Shown piece by piece: positions 18,117 through 25,882 of a DNA stretch of 64,000 nucleotides. The number at the start of each line of letters is the position of its first letter. The stretch's first letter is position 1. Under the pieces are notes generated by a model that searched no databases, was not told the DNA's origin, and was given only the letters and a program-made list of their open reading frames with translations. The translations under genes and the position numbers were made by a program. This DNA is from Dokdonella sp. (GTDB taxonomy: Bacteria > Pseudomonadota > Gammaproteobacteria > Xanthomonadales > Rhodanobacteraceae), in the NCBI RefSeq assembly GCF_019634775.1, contig NZ_JAHCAS010000001.1, positions 434,001 through 498,000 on the forward strand, given 5' to 3'.

Positions 18117-18677
18117 TCAGAGTCCAGCGAAAGCCAGCGCCTCGACCTCGTGCGCGTGGCAGGCGCCGACGGCATCGCCGTGTGCGCCGATCGCATCCTC
18201 GACCGCACGCAGGCGTGCCGGATCAAGGCGGCCGGTGCGTGTTTCGCCGCTGGCCTGCGAGAGCTGCCAGGCCTGCGCCGCGCATGGCCAGTTGCCCAGA
18301 CGCACGTGCGCGTCGGCGAGCTGGAAATACGGCAGGTAATCGGTGAACCACATGCCATAGAGGCGCTTGTCGGCACGCGGTTCGGGGTTGAGCTCGACCG
18401 ACTGGCTCAACTGCACGACCGCACGTCGCGCGTCGCCAGCCTGGAGCAGGGCGCGGCCGAACTCGAAATGGAAGTACCACGGCAAGGTGTTGCGTACACC
18501 ATCCAGTCCACACTGCGCGAGCACCTTGCGGCGCAGGGCATCGACCGTCGATGCGGCCAGTTGGATCGACACCGATTCACTCACGCCCGCCTCGACGACC
18601 GTGGCCGAGGCAGTCGGCACGAACGTGACACACCCGGCCAGGGCGACCCCCAGGGACAACGACAGGGACTTCGACAT
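18117..18677 (-). CDS. predicted lipoprotein with TPR-like repeats
   Basis: 186 residues. MSKSLSLSLGVALAGCVTF is a lipoprotein signal with an LAGC box. The mature region has TPR-like helices (FGRALLQAGDARRAVVQLSQ, then FQLADAHVRLGNWPCAAQAW). It is convergent with the kinase partner gene and divergent from the FadL-like gene. An upstream in-frame ATG at 19004 would add about 109 residues of non-signal sequence and is rejected. Function unknown. Confidence 0.75.
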   Translation of the reverse strand: MSKSLSLSLGVALAGCVTFVPTASATVVEAGVSESVSIQLAASTVDALRRKVLAQCGLDGVRNTLPWYFHFEFGRALLQAGDARRAVVQLSQSVELNPEPRADKRLYGMWFTDYLPYFQLADAHVRLGNWPCAAQAWQLSQASGETRTGRLDPARLRAVEDAIGAHGDAVGACHAHEVEALAFAGL

Positions 18678-19055
18678 CGGACACCTCGCGCAACCGGCGG
18701 CAACACCGCATGCGCACATCATACGCCTGCCACGAGCGGCGTCACCCTCCACGGAAATCGTGGGCAGTGCCATCGAGGATGCTCCGATCGCCCCCCGACG
18801 ACCCCGAGCCACTGCTTTCCGATGACGGAGTGCGCCAAGTATCCCCAACCGAAATGACATGTTCGCGCGCCGAATGGCGTACTGCGCTCTGTGCGACCGC
18901 GATCGCAAGGAGGAACGCCGGACCAGCCGGCAACTTCGCTTGACACCGGTTCGACTTCGGTGCTGTGATCGTTTCGCCTTTGAATACCAATCACTTGCCA
19001 TCATCCAAGCGCCGCCGGGCAGGTTCAGGGCGACGCATCCATCGGGGAGAGAACC
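18678..19055. other. 378-bp divergent intergenic region
   Basis: Separates the minus-strand lipoprotein gene from the plus-strand FadL-like gene. It holds a sigma-70-like promoter at 18940-18969 for the plus gene and a strong ribosome site (GGGGAGAG) before ATG 19056. No gene is convincing in it. Confidence 0.5.
18940..18969 (+). promoter_or_regulatory. sigma-70-like promoter upstream of the FadL-like gene
   Basis: A perfect -35 hexamer TTGACA (18940-18945), an 18-bp spacer and a -10-like TGTGAT (18964-18969), 86 bp before the start codon at 19056. The -10 matches four of six consensus bases. Confidence 0.45.
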
Positions 19056-20459
19056 ATGTCAGTGTTCAAACGCACCGCGATGTACTGTGCCGTCGCCAGC
19101 CTGGGCTGGTCCGGTTTCGCTTGCGCCCAGGGCCAACCTCAGGACTGCTCGGAGTTCTTTCTCCTCTCGCTCACCGATCCCGCCTACGCGGCCTGCGCGC
19201 CCAACATCTCCGCAATCCCGTTTGACCTGCTGGCGCCCGGTGCGCGCGCACTCGGCCTCGGCGGTGCTTTCGCGGCGGTCGCCGACGATGCCACCGCGGC
19301 CGAAGCGAATCCGGCCGGCCAGACCATCCTCACCAGTCCGGAAGTCTCGGTGCACGTGCGCAACGCGGACTACAACGTGCGCTTCTTCGATCCAAACTCG
19401 ATCGACGCCATTCCGCCGGCATCCTTCCCGGGCTATATGCCGGTCGGCGACGACCCGATCGGCCGCTTCAGGGACAGCAACACCAAGGTCTCGTTCCTGA
19501 GCTTCGTGTACCCGTTCGAGCGCTTCGTGGTATCGGCCTTCTATCAGAACTCCGGCGCCCTGCGCGCAACCAGTGAGATCGTCAACGTCGAATCGACGTT
19601 CCGCGACACCTACGTGGCCAGCAGCGGCATCGACGTCGAGGTCGAAGCCTTCGGCCTGTCCGGCGCGTTCCGCATCAATGACCTGTTCTCGATCGGCGCA
19701 TCGATCAAGCACACCTCGCTCGACCTCCAGTCGTACTCGGTCTCCAGCGTGTTCGGGTTCCGCGACTACGACCTCGACTTCCCGCCCGGCGTGGTCAACC
19801 CCAACAACGACCAGATCACGCTCGGCAGCCGCGTCGTCGGCACCGATCACGACCTGACCTGGAACCTCGGCCTGCTGGTCAACCCGAACGGCAAGTTCTC
19901 GGGCGGCGTTGTCTACAAGTCGGGCGGCGACTACCGCGTGGTCAATCAGCTCTACGTCATCGACCGCTCGACCTGCCCGGCCGATTTCTGCAGCTTCGAT
20001 TTCTACGGCGACGGCAGCCGCAAACAAACCATCCGCCTGCCGGACGTGCTCTCTTTCGGCGTCGCCTGGCGCCCGACCGACACCTGGCTGGTATCCGCGC
20101 AGCTTGATCGCGTCGACTACGGCAGGCTGCCGGACGGCTCGCCGACAGGCTTCCTGTTCGGCAGCACCACCGGCAATGCGATCGACATCGACCCGCTCGG
20201 CAAGGAAACGGTCTTCCATCTCGGCGCCGAGAAGACCTTCCTGTTCGATGCGCCGGTGATGGGCATGAAGCTGCTCTCGGTCCGTCTCGGCGGCTTCACC
20301 GATCCCGACCACGACGGCTACCGCGCGCTCAAGACCCGCGACACCCACTACACCTTCGGTCTCGGCACGGTGTTCGGCGAGAAACTCCAGGTCGACCTCG
20401 GCGGCGAATTCTCGGACCGCGTCGATGCCGTCGTCGCCTCGGCCGTGTACCATTTCTGA
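19056..20459 (+). CDS. FadL/OmpP1/PorV-like outer-membrane beta-barrel protein
   Basis: A 467-residue exported protein. Signal peptide MSVFKRTAMYCAVASLGWSG is followed by an N-terminal segment typical of FadL/OmpP1-like and PorV-like barrels (GARALGLGGAFAAVADDATA, AEANPAG), then alternating beta strands and a terminal aromatic residue (VVASAVYHF) expected for BAM recognition. FadL-type porins pass hydrophobic compounds across the outer membrane; the substrate here is unknown. Preceded by a strong ribosome site (GGGGAGAGAACC) and a TTGACA promoter, and followed by a clear hairpin terminator, so it is a single-gene unit. Confidence 0.82.
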   Translation: MSVFKRTAMYCAVASLGWSGFACAQGQPQDCSEFFLLSLTDPAYAACAPNISAIPFDLLAPGARALGLGGAFAAVADDATAAEANPAGQTILTSPEVSVHVRNADYNVRFFDPNSIDAIPPASFPGYMPVGDDPIGRFRDSNTKVSFLSFVYPFERFVVSAFYQNSGALRATSEIVNVESTFRDTYVASSGIDVEVEAFGLSGAFRINDLFSIGASIKHTSLDLQSYSVSSVFGFRDYDLDFPPGVVNPNNDQITLGSRVVGTDHDLTWNLGLLVNPNGKFSGGVVYKSGGDYRVVNQLYVIDRSTCPADFCSFDFYGDGSRKQTIRLPDVLSFGVAWRPTDTWLVSAQLDRVDYGRLPDGSPTGFLFGSTTGNAIDIDPLGKETVFHLGAEKTFLFDAPVMGMKLLSVRLGGFTDPDHDGYRALKTRDTHYTFGLGTVFGEKLQVDLGGEFSDRVDAVVASAVYHF

Positions 20460-20484
20460 TCCACCGCACCCGCTTTACCGAATC

Positions 20485-20509
20485 GAAGCCCGGCCCTGCG
20501 CCGGGCTTC
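20485..20509 (+). terminator. hairpin terminator after the FadL-like gene
   Basis: GAAGCCCGGC and GCCGGGCTTC pair perfectly around a 5-base loop, 26 bp after the stop codon. The T tract is short (TCGTCGT). Confidence 0.7.
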
Positions 20510-20570
20510 GTCGTCTGGGTATGCGAGCAGACGTCCGCTGCACAAACACCATACAGACCTTGCACGATCC

Positions 20571-20649
20571 GTAGGAAACGGCTTTAGCCGTGATGCTTTT
20601 CTTTGTGGGGTTGTACAGACAGGGCATCACGGCTGAAGCCGTTTCCTAC
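20571..20649. repeat. REP-A inverted pair at the 3' end of dusA
   Basis: The left arm GTAGGAAACGGCTTTAGCCG and the right arm CGGCTGAAGCCGTTTCCTAC face each other across a short AT-richer loop. The same arms recur at 27671, 46739 and three times at 56.1-56.9 kb. The TAG stop of dusA (20646-20648, minus strand) is the TAG of the element's terminal GTAGGA. Confidence 0.85.
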
Positions 20650-21632
20650 GCCGCCCGCCCCAACCCTGCCCCGGCACGCCGCGCCAGCGCCTGTTCGACG
20701 ACCTCCCAACCCGCATCGGCACGGTGCGCCTGCTCGCTCAGATGGCGCCGCCACGCGCGCGCGCCGGGCAGGCCCTGGAACAAGCCAAGGATGTGTCGGG
20801 TGATGTGCTGCAGGCGCTCGCCGTGGGCGAGATGCGTCTCGACGTAGGGCCGCAATCGCGCAATCACGTCGTCGCGAGCCGGCAACGGCACGCCGAACAA
20901 TGCGTACTCGAGTTCGGCGAGGCGATACGGCTCATGATAGGCGGTGCGGCCGAGCATCACCCCATCGACCCGTTGCAGTTCATCCACGCAATCGTCGACG
21001 CGAGCGAGCCCTCCGTTCAGCACGATCGTCAGTTCCGGCAGGCGCTGCTTCAGGCGATGCACGCGTGCGTAGTCGAGCGGCGGGATGTCGCGGTTCTCCT
21101 TCGGCGACAGACCCTGCAACCAGGCCTTGCGCGCATGCACGATGAATACCGCGCAGCCGGCCGCGCGCACCGTGTCGATGAAGCGGTCGAGATCGGCTTC
21201 AGCGTCCTGGTCATCAACACCGATGCGACACTTCACCGTGACCGGAATCGACACTGCATCGCGCATCCTGGAGAAACATTCGGCCACGAGTTCCGGCTCG
21301 CGCATCAGACAGGCGCCGAAGCGACCGGATTGCACGCGATCCGACGGGCAGCCCACGTTGAGATTGATTTCGTCGTAACCGAAACCCTCACCGATGCGCG
21401 CCGCCTCGGCCAGCTCGGCCGGCTCGGAGCCACCCAGCTGCAAGGCCAGCGGATGCTCGCTCGGATCAAACCCGAGCAGGCGCACGCGATCCCCATGGAT
21501 CACCGCCGGCGCGGTGACCATCTCCGTGTACAGCAAGGCATGCGGCGCCAGCAGCCGATGGAAGACACGGCAGTGGCGATCGGTCCAGTCCATCATCGGG
21601 GCGACGGAGAGGATTCTTTGCTCGGGGGTCAA
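20646..21632 (-). CDS. dusA: tRNA-dihydrouridine(20/20a) synthase DusA
   Basis: Flavin enzyme reducing uridine 20/20a in the tRNA D-loop with NADPH. 328 residues, the normal size. Diagnostic parts: SVAPMMDWTDRHCRVFHRLL at the start (DusA type), EINLNVGCPSDRVQ with the catalytic Cys, TVKCRIGVDDQD, FIVHARKAWLQGLSPKENR, and GLARVDDCVDEL with GVMLGRTAYHEP (FMN phosphate site). The ORF ends inside a REP-like repeat, whose terminal GTAGGA supplies the TAG stop, so the last few residues (GAGLGRAA) may be derived from sequence next to the repeat insertion. Confidence 0.95.
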   Translation of the reverse strand: MTPEQRILSVAPMMDWTDRHCRVFHRLLAPHALLYTEMVTAPAVIHGDRVRLLGFDPSEHPLALQLGGSEPAELAEAARIGEGFGYDEINLNVGCPSDRVQSGRFGACLMREPELVAECFSRMRDAVSIPVTVKCRIGVDDQDAEADLDRFIDTVRAAGCAVFIVHARKAWLQGLSPKENRDIPPLDYARVHRLKQRLPELTIVLNGGLARVDDCVDELQRVDGVMLGRTAYHEPYRLAELEYALFGVPLPARDDVIARLRPYVETHLAHGERLQHITRHILGLFQGLPGARAWRRHLSEQAHRADAGWEVVEQALARRAGAGLGRAA

Positions 21633-21708
21633 TGGATTTCCAGGCGTGCGCGGATCGGGCGCAGGCCATGCTATGCGAGCAGGCCAGCCTGCGCCACGTA
21701 CCGACGCG

Positions 21709-22215
21709 CTACCTGACCACCTTGCCGTTGATCAGTGGGTAGTACAGCGAGAGGTTCGGGTCGGTCACGTCGATTTCGAGCAGGCTGGTGTCCCAGTGGT
21801 CGACGGTCAGTTCCCAGCGACGCTTTTCACCGGCGACATAGGCTTCCGTGTCGGGGAAGAGCTTCTTGATGAGCTCGCCACGCGAGAGGCCGAGCGGCTT
21901 CGGATTGGCCGGCGAGACACTGATGATGACGAAATCATAGGGCGACCCGATCTGGTGGTTGCGCAGGGCGTAGACGGTGCTGCTGAGGGTGACACCGGCC
22001 TTGATCTGCGCCTCCATGATCGGGCGATGCCACTTCTGGTACAGCGCGAGCCATTCGTCGTGCTTGCCGGGCGGCACCTTGTAATAGCTCACGCCGACGC
22101 GCGGGCGATCGGGCAGGTCGCGGCCGGACAGGGCCTGGGCGAACACGTTCTGGATGGCGAAGGCGAACAGTGCGGTGGCGGCGAGCAGGGTGGTGCGGCG
22201 GTACTGGCGGATCAT
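21709..22215 (-). CDS. small exported protein paired with a TonB-dependent receptor
   Basis: A 168-residue protein with a signal peptide (TTLLAATALFAFAIQNVFAQ). The mature part holds a stretch reminiscent of dimeric alpha+beta barrel/monooxygenase-like folds (VSYYKVPPGKHDEWLALYQK, WHRPIMEAQIKAG, YDFVIISVSP), but no catalytic residue is certain. It starts 33 bp after the TonB-dependent receptor gene ends, on the same strand, so the two are probably one transcript and may handle the same ligand. The family is not recognised with confidence. Confidence 0.7.
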   Translation of the reverse strand: MIRQYRRTTLLAATALFAFAIQNVFAQALSGRDLPDRPRVGVSYYKVPPGKHDEWLALYQKWHRPIMEAQIKAGVTLSSTVYALRNHQIGSPYDFVIISVSPANPKPLGLSRGELIKKLFPDTEAYVAGEKRRWELTVDHWDTSLLEIDVTDPNLSLYYPLINGKVVR

Positions 22216-22248
22216 GTCGTTGTCCTCGGTGGTGGATGGGGCAGGTGC

Positions 22249-25230
22249 TCAGAGCTTCACGCTCAGGCCGACGAAGTACTGGCGGCCATAGATGTCGTAG
22301 GTGACGTTGTGGGTGGTGCCGGGTGTGTTGCCGACCTGTGGCGGCGCCTTGTCGAACAGGTTGTTGATGCCGGCATCGAGCACGAGGTGTTCGCCGAAGC
22401 GCCAGCGACCGAACAGGTCGTAGTAGCTGTGGGCGTCGACCGGCGGCGCGGTCGATGCCGGGTTGAGCACTTTCGACGAATGCTCCATCGAGCCGATGTA
22501 GCGCCAGCGCAGGCCGAGACTGCCGCGGCCGCGCGCATGGCGCAGGTGACTGACCGCCTTCCAGGTCGGCAGCGTGCCGACGTAACCGGCATGGTCGTAG
22601 GCCTTGCCGCCCTTGGTCGTGCGCACTTCGTAGCGGTCGACCCAGCCCAGCACCGTGCCGAGCGCCAGTTCGCCGTCGCCGATGGCGCGGCGCCAGTCGA
22701 CCTGCACATCGATGCCGCTTGTTTCCAGACTGCCCATGTTGAAGGTCGGCTTGTCGATGTTGTCGATGCGACCGGTTTCCGGGTTGCGCCGGATCAGGCC
22801 GCAATGGAAGTTGTCGACCGCGAAGGTTGGATTGGAGCCATCCTGGTTGAAGCAGGACGCAAGCACCTGCGTGGCGGTGAGCGTGCCGATCACGTCCTCG
22901 ACCCGGATGTCGTAGTAGTCGACCGCCAGCGACAGGTCGATGGTTTCGGGCGACCAGACCACGCCGACGGTGTAGGTGTCGGCACTTTCTGGGGCGAGGC
23001 CGGTGTTGCCGGCGCGCGTGGCCAGCGATTCGCGTTGCGTGTCGACATAGGTCGGCAGCAGTTCCGCAGGCACGCCATGCGCGATGCACAGGGCTTCCAC
23101 AGCCGCCGCATTCGGGCCATTGCGCAAGGGGCTGGATGCGTCGCACTGGTCGCCCTGGCCGTTCGCGACCAGGCCGTAACCGTTGGATTCGGTTTCCGCG
23201 GCGACATACAACTCGCCGACGCTCGGCGCGCGCACCGCGCGCTGGTAGCCGCCGCGCACCCGCAGGCTCGACACCGGCGACCAGCTGAAGTCGATCTTGA
23301 AGGTGTCGACACCGCCGGATGGGTCGTAGTCGGAATGGCGCCAGGCCAGGCCGAGATCGAGCGCATGCGCAAACGGCTGGTCGTAGAGCAGCGGCAGCAG
23401 GGTCTCGACATAAGCCTCGCGCACGCGGGTGCTGCCGCGGCTCGGGCCCTTGGCCGGCACGCCGACGATGCCGCCCTGCTGGAGCAGGCGATCCGGCCGG
23501 AACGCGTAGTGGTTGCGGCGCCAGCCGAGGCCCGCGGCGAAGCGCACCTCACCCGCCGGCAGCGCGAACAGTTGGCCCTGCAGGTTGGCTTCCGCCACGT
23601 CCTGCTCGAAGCGCGTGTCGCTGACCGTGGCGGCGACCAGATAACGCCGGCATTCGTCCGAAAGAACGGAAAGGCCGAACGGGTTGTAACCGCCTTCGCA
23701 GAGGCTGGCGCCGCCGTCGGCGGCGTCGAGCAGCGTGCGCAGCGAGTCGATCACGACCGCGCCGTTGTTGACCTCGTGCGCACTCGTGCTGCCGCGGCTG
23801 AGGTAGACATCCCAGGATCCGTCGATCGCATCGACGTGCCCCTTCACGCCGGCGAGGAACTGCCAGATGTCGAAGTCGCGCTCGAAGGTGCGCGGTCCGG
23901 CTTCCTGGAAGCGCTTGTGCAAACGGAACGGCGCGTCGGGATTGCTGCGCGAGGCGAGGATCGTGCGCAGGTCGGCCGGAATGAACGGGTTCGTCAGCGG
24001 CACGTTGATGCCGGTGTTGCCGGCCTCGGCCGCCACGTAGCTGTGCAGGTCGGCCCAACTGAACTGGGCATAGCCTTCGATGCGGTCGCTGATGTCGTAG
24101 CGCACGCGCCCGAATGCGGTCTTGCGCTCGAGCGGCACCTGGATCAACGAGAACTGGTTGAGGTTGTTCAACTGCGTGCCGGTGTCGTGCAGCTGGCCTT
24201 CCGGCCCGCGCCAGTTGAACGGTCCGTTGTTGGCAAGGAACAGGCTGCCGTCGTCGTTGAAGCCGAGATAGGTCGTCGGCGTCACCGGCACACGGCCCGG
24301 AGCGGCGCCGTACTGGCCGAACACGAGATCCAGCGCCTCCTGTGTCGGCAGGTTCGCACCGAACTCGTAGGTGCCGGTCTGGATGCGAAAATCGGTGCCG
24401 CCGGGATGCCTGCGGAAAAACTCGCGCGCCATGAAGTCGACACCCTCGCGCTCGGCACCGGAGAAGCTCAGCACTGCATTGCCGCGCTCACTGGCGAAAT
24501 GGCCGCCCATGGTCAGCGCGACGTCGTGCGTATCGCCGTCCCCTTCGGCGTAGCGGGCATGGCGTGTGTCGAGCTGGATGCCCTCGAAGCGGTCGTTGAG
24601 CAGCACGTTGACCACGCCGGCGATCGCATCCGAACCGTAGACCGCGGAAGCCCCACCGCTGATGATCTCGATGCCGGCGATCAGTGCGGTCGGAATCGCG
24701 TTGACGTCGACGATGTTGTCGGTCGTGGACGGTTGCAGGCGGCGACCATCGAGCAAGACGAGGTTGCGTTGCGCGCCGAGGCCGCGCAGGTTCAGCGTCG
24801 CCTGCCCGGTGCCGCCCCAACCGGCGTTCGCCTTGCTGGCGCCGAGGCCGAGTTGCGGCAAGGCGTTGAGCACATCTTCGACGGTGACGCGGCCGGTCGA
24901 GTCGATGACTTCCTTCGACACCGTGGTCAGCGGGCTGCTGCCAGCGTAGTCCATGCGCACGATGCGCGAGCCGGTGACGACGACGCCACCGAGCACGGTG
25001 GCCGCTTCGGTGGAATCGTCCACAGGCACGGACGCCCCGCTGCGTACATCGTCGGCAGCGGCTGCGGCATCGGCGGCGAACGCCGCAACCGCGCCGGCGG
25101 CACAGGCCGGCACCAGCACTCCCTGCGACAGCAGCAGCGCCAACATTCCGCCGTGCCATCCGCCGAATCGCGGACGCATCCCTTGGCGTCCACCGCGCGG
25201 GGCGGACGCATTCGATGTTCGCAACGACAT
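22249..25230 (-). CDS. TonB-dependent outer-membrane receptor
   Basis: About 993 residues, taking the ATG at 25230 (MSLRTSNAS) rather than the open-frame ATG at 25284. A long N-terminal export segment leads to a TonB-box/plug region with VVVTGSRIVRMDYAGSSPLT, TVEDVLNALPQL, LNLRGLGAQRNLVLLDGRRL and ISGGASAVYGSDAIAGVVNV, all plug-domain hallmarks. A beta barrel follows, ending LFDKAPPQVGNTPGTTHNVT and YGRQYFVGLSVKL. Plug-domain wording matches the large Xanthomonadales family that takes up peptides, glycans or unknown substrates, not a classical siderophore receptor. The small exported gene downstream is its probable partner; no FecR/sigma pair adjoins it. Confidence 0.92.
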   Translation of the reverse strand: MSLRTSNASAPRGGRQGMRPRFGGWHGGMLALLLSQGVLVPACAAGAVAAFAADAAAAADDVRSGASVPVDDSTEAATVLGGVVVTGSRIVRMDYAGSSPLTTVSKEVIDSTGRVTVEDVLNALPQLGLGASKANAGWGGTGQATLNLRGLGAQRNLVLLDGRRLQPSTTDNIVDVNAIPTALIAGIEIISGGASAVYGSDAIAGVVNVLLNDRFEGIQLDTRHARYAEGDGDTHDVALTMGGHFASERGNAVLSFSGAEREGVDFMAREFFRRHPGGTDFRIQTGTYEFGANLPTQEALDLVFGQYGAAPGRVPVTPTTYLGFNDDGSLFLANNGPFNWRGPEGQLHDTGTQLNNLNQFSLIQVPLERKTAFGRVRYDISDRIEGYAQFSWADLHSYVAAEAGNTGINVPLTNPFIPADLRTILASRSNPDAPFRLHKRFQEAGPRTFERDFDIWQFLAGVKGHVDAIDGSWDVYLSRGSTSAHEVNNGAVVIDSLRTLLDAADGGASLCEGGYNPFGLSVLSDECRRYLVAATVSDTRFEQDVAEANLQGQLFALPAGEVRFAAGLGWRRNHYAFRPDRLLQQGGIVGVPAKGPSRGSTRVREAYVETLLPLLYDQPFAHALDLGLAWRHSDYDPSGGVDTFKIDFSWSPVSSLRVRGGYQRAVRAPSVGELYVAAETESNGYGLVANGQGDQCDASSPLRNGPNAAAVEALCIAHGVPAELLPTYVDTQRESLATRAGNTGLAPESADTYTVGVVWSPETIDLSLAVDYYDIRVEDVIGTLTATQVLASCFNQDGSNPTFAVDNFHCGLIRRNPETGRIDNIDKPTFNMGSLETSGIDVQVDWRRAIGDGELALGTVLGWVDRYEVRTTKGGKAYDHAGYVGTLPTWKAVSHLRHARGRGSLGLRWRYIGSMEHSSKVLNPASTAPPVDAHSYYDLFGRWRFGEHLVLDAGINNLFDKAPPQVGNTPGTTHNVTYDIYGRQYFVGLSVKL

Positions 25231-25507
25231 GGTTCTCGCCTTGGTCAGGTCGGGGGCGACCGCCGCGGCAACCACTTGCGTCACCGTCAGCGGACGCCAG
25301 CGAATCTGCCACTCGCGCTGCGCTGCACAAAATGAGCAGAGGCAATATGTTCAGAGCGTGGCGCAAGGCAGGGCGAGGTTGTCGAAGTGCCGGCGGTGCG
25401 CAGGCGCAACCTGCTCCGTCGCCGTGCGCGCATGCGCGATGAACCATTCCGCCCTGCGCGACTCTGAACTGCACCCCGACCGGGGGACAACGAAAATCGG
25501 AGGAAAC

Positions 25508-25846
25508 ATGTTCCAGCGCAGATCCATCCTGGCAGGGTTCGGCCTCACCCTGTTTTCGATCGTCGCCTCGACGGCGATGGCGGCGCCGTCGAAGAGCAAG
25601 GCGCCACCGCCAGGGATCATCATGTACACGACCCAGACCTGCAGCTATTGCGTCAAGGCGCGCAACTACCTCAAGGCACGCAATCTGGCCTGGGACGAGC
25701 GCGACATCGAGCGTTCCGAGGCGGCACGCAAGGAATGGGCTGCGCTCGGCGGCAAGGGCACGCCGGTGATCGTCATCGACGGCAAGGCGTTGATGGGTTT
25801 CTCGCAAGCAGGCGTCGCTGCCGAACTGGCCAGGCACGGCCTGTAG
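25508..25846 (+). CDS. exported glutaredoxin with CSYC active site
   Basis: 112 residues. An N-terminal export signal (MFQRRSILAGFGLTLFSIVA) contains a twin-arginine-like QRRS before its hydrophobic core and ends near AMAA. It leads into a glutaredoxin fold: IIMYTTQTCSYCVKARNYLK with the dithiol pair C-S-Y-C, TPVIVIDGKALMGFSQ (cis-Pro loop), ending AAELARHGL. The ribosome site GGAGGAAAC lies right before ATG 25508. Glutaredoxins are usually cytosolic, so an exported one suggests a role in envelope thiol chemistry. The peptidase gene begins 36 bp later. Confidence 0.82.
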   Translation: MFQRRSILAGFGLTLFSIVASTAMAAPSKSKAPPPGIIMYTTQTCSYCVKARNYLKARNLAWDERDIERSEAARKEWAALGGKGTPVIVIDGKALMGFSQAGVAAELARHGL

Positions 25847-25882
25847 CATCATGGGCGCCCGCTTCCGACGAATGGGACGCCC

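Noticed and set aside
19059..20453. 464-codon frame opposite the FadL-like gene
   Set aside because: Mirror frame of a real barrel gene with promoter, ribosome site and terminator on the plus strand.
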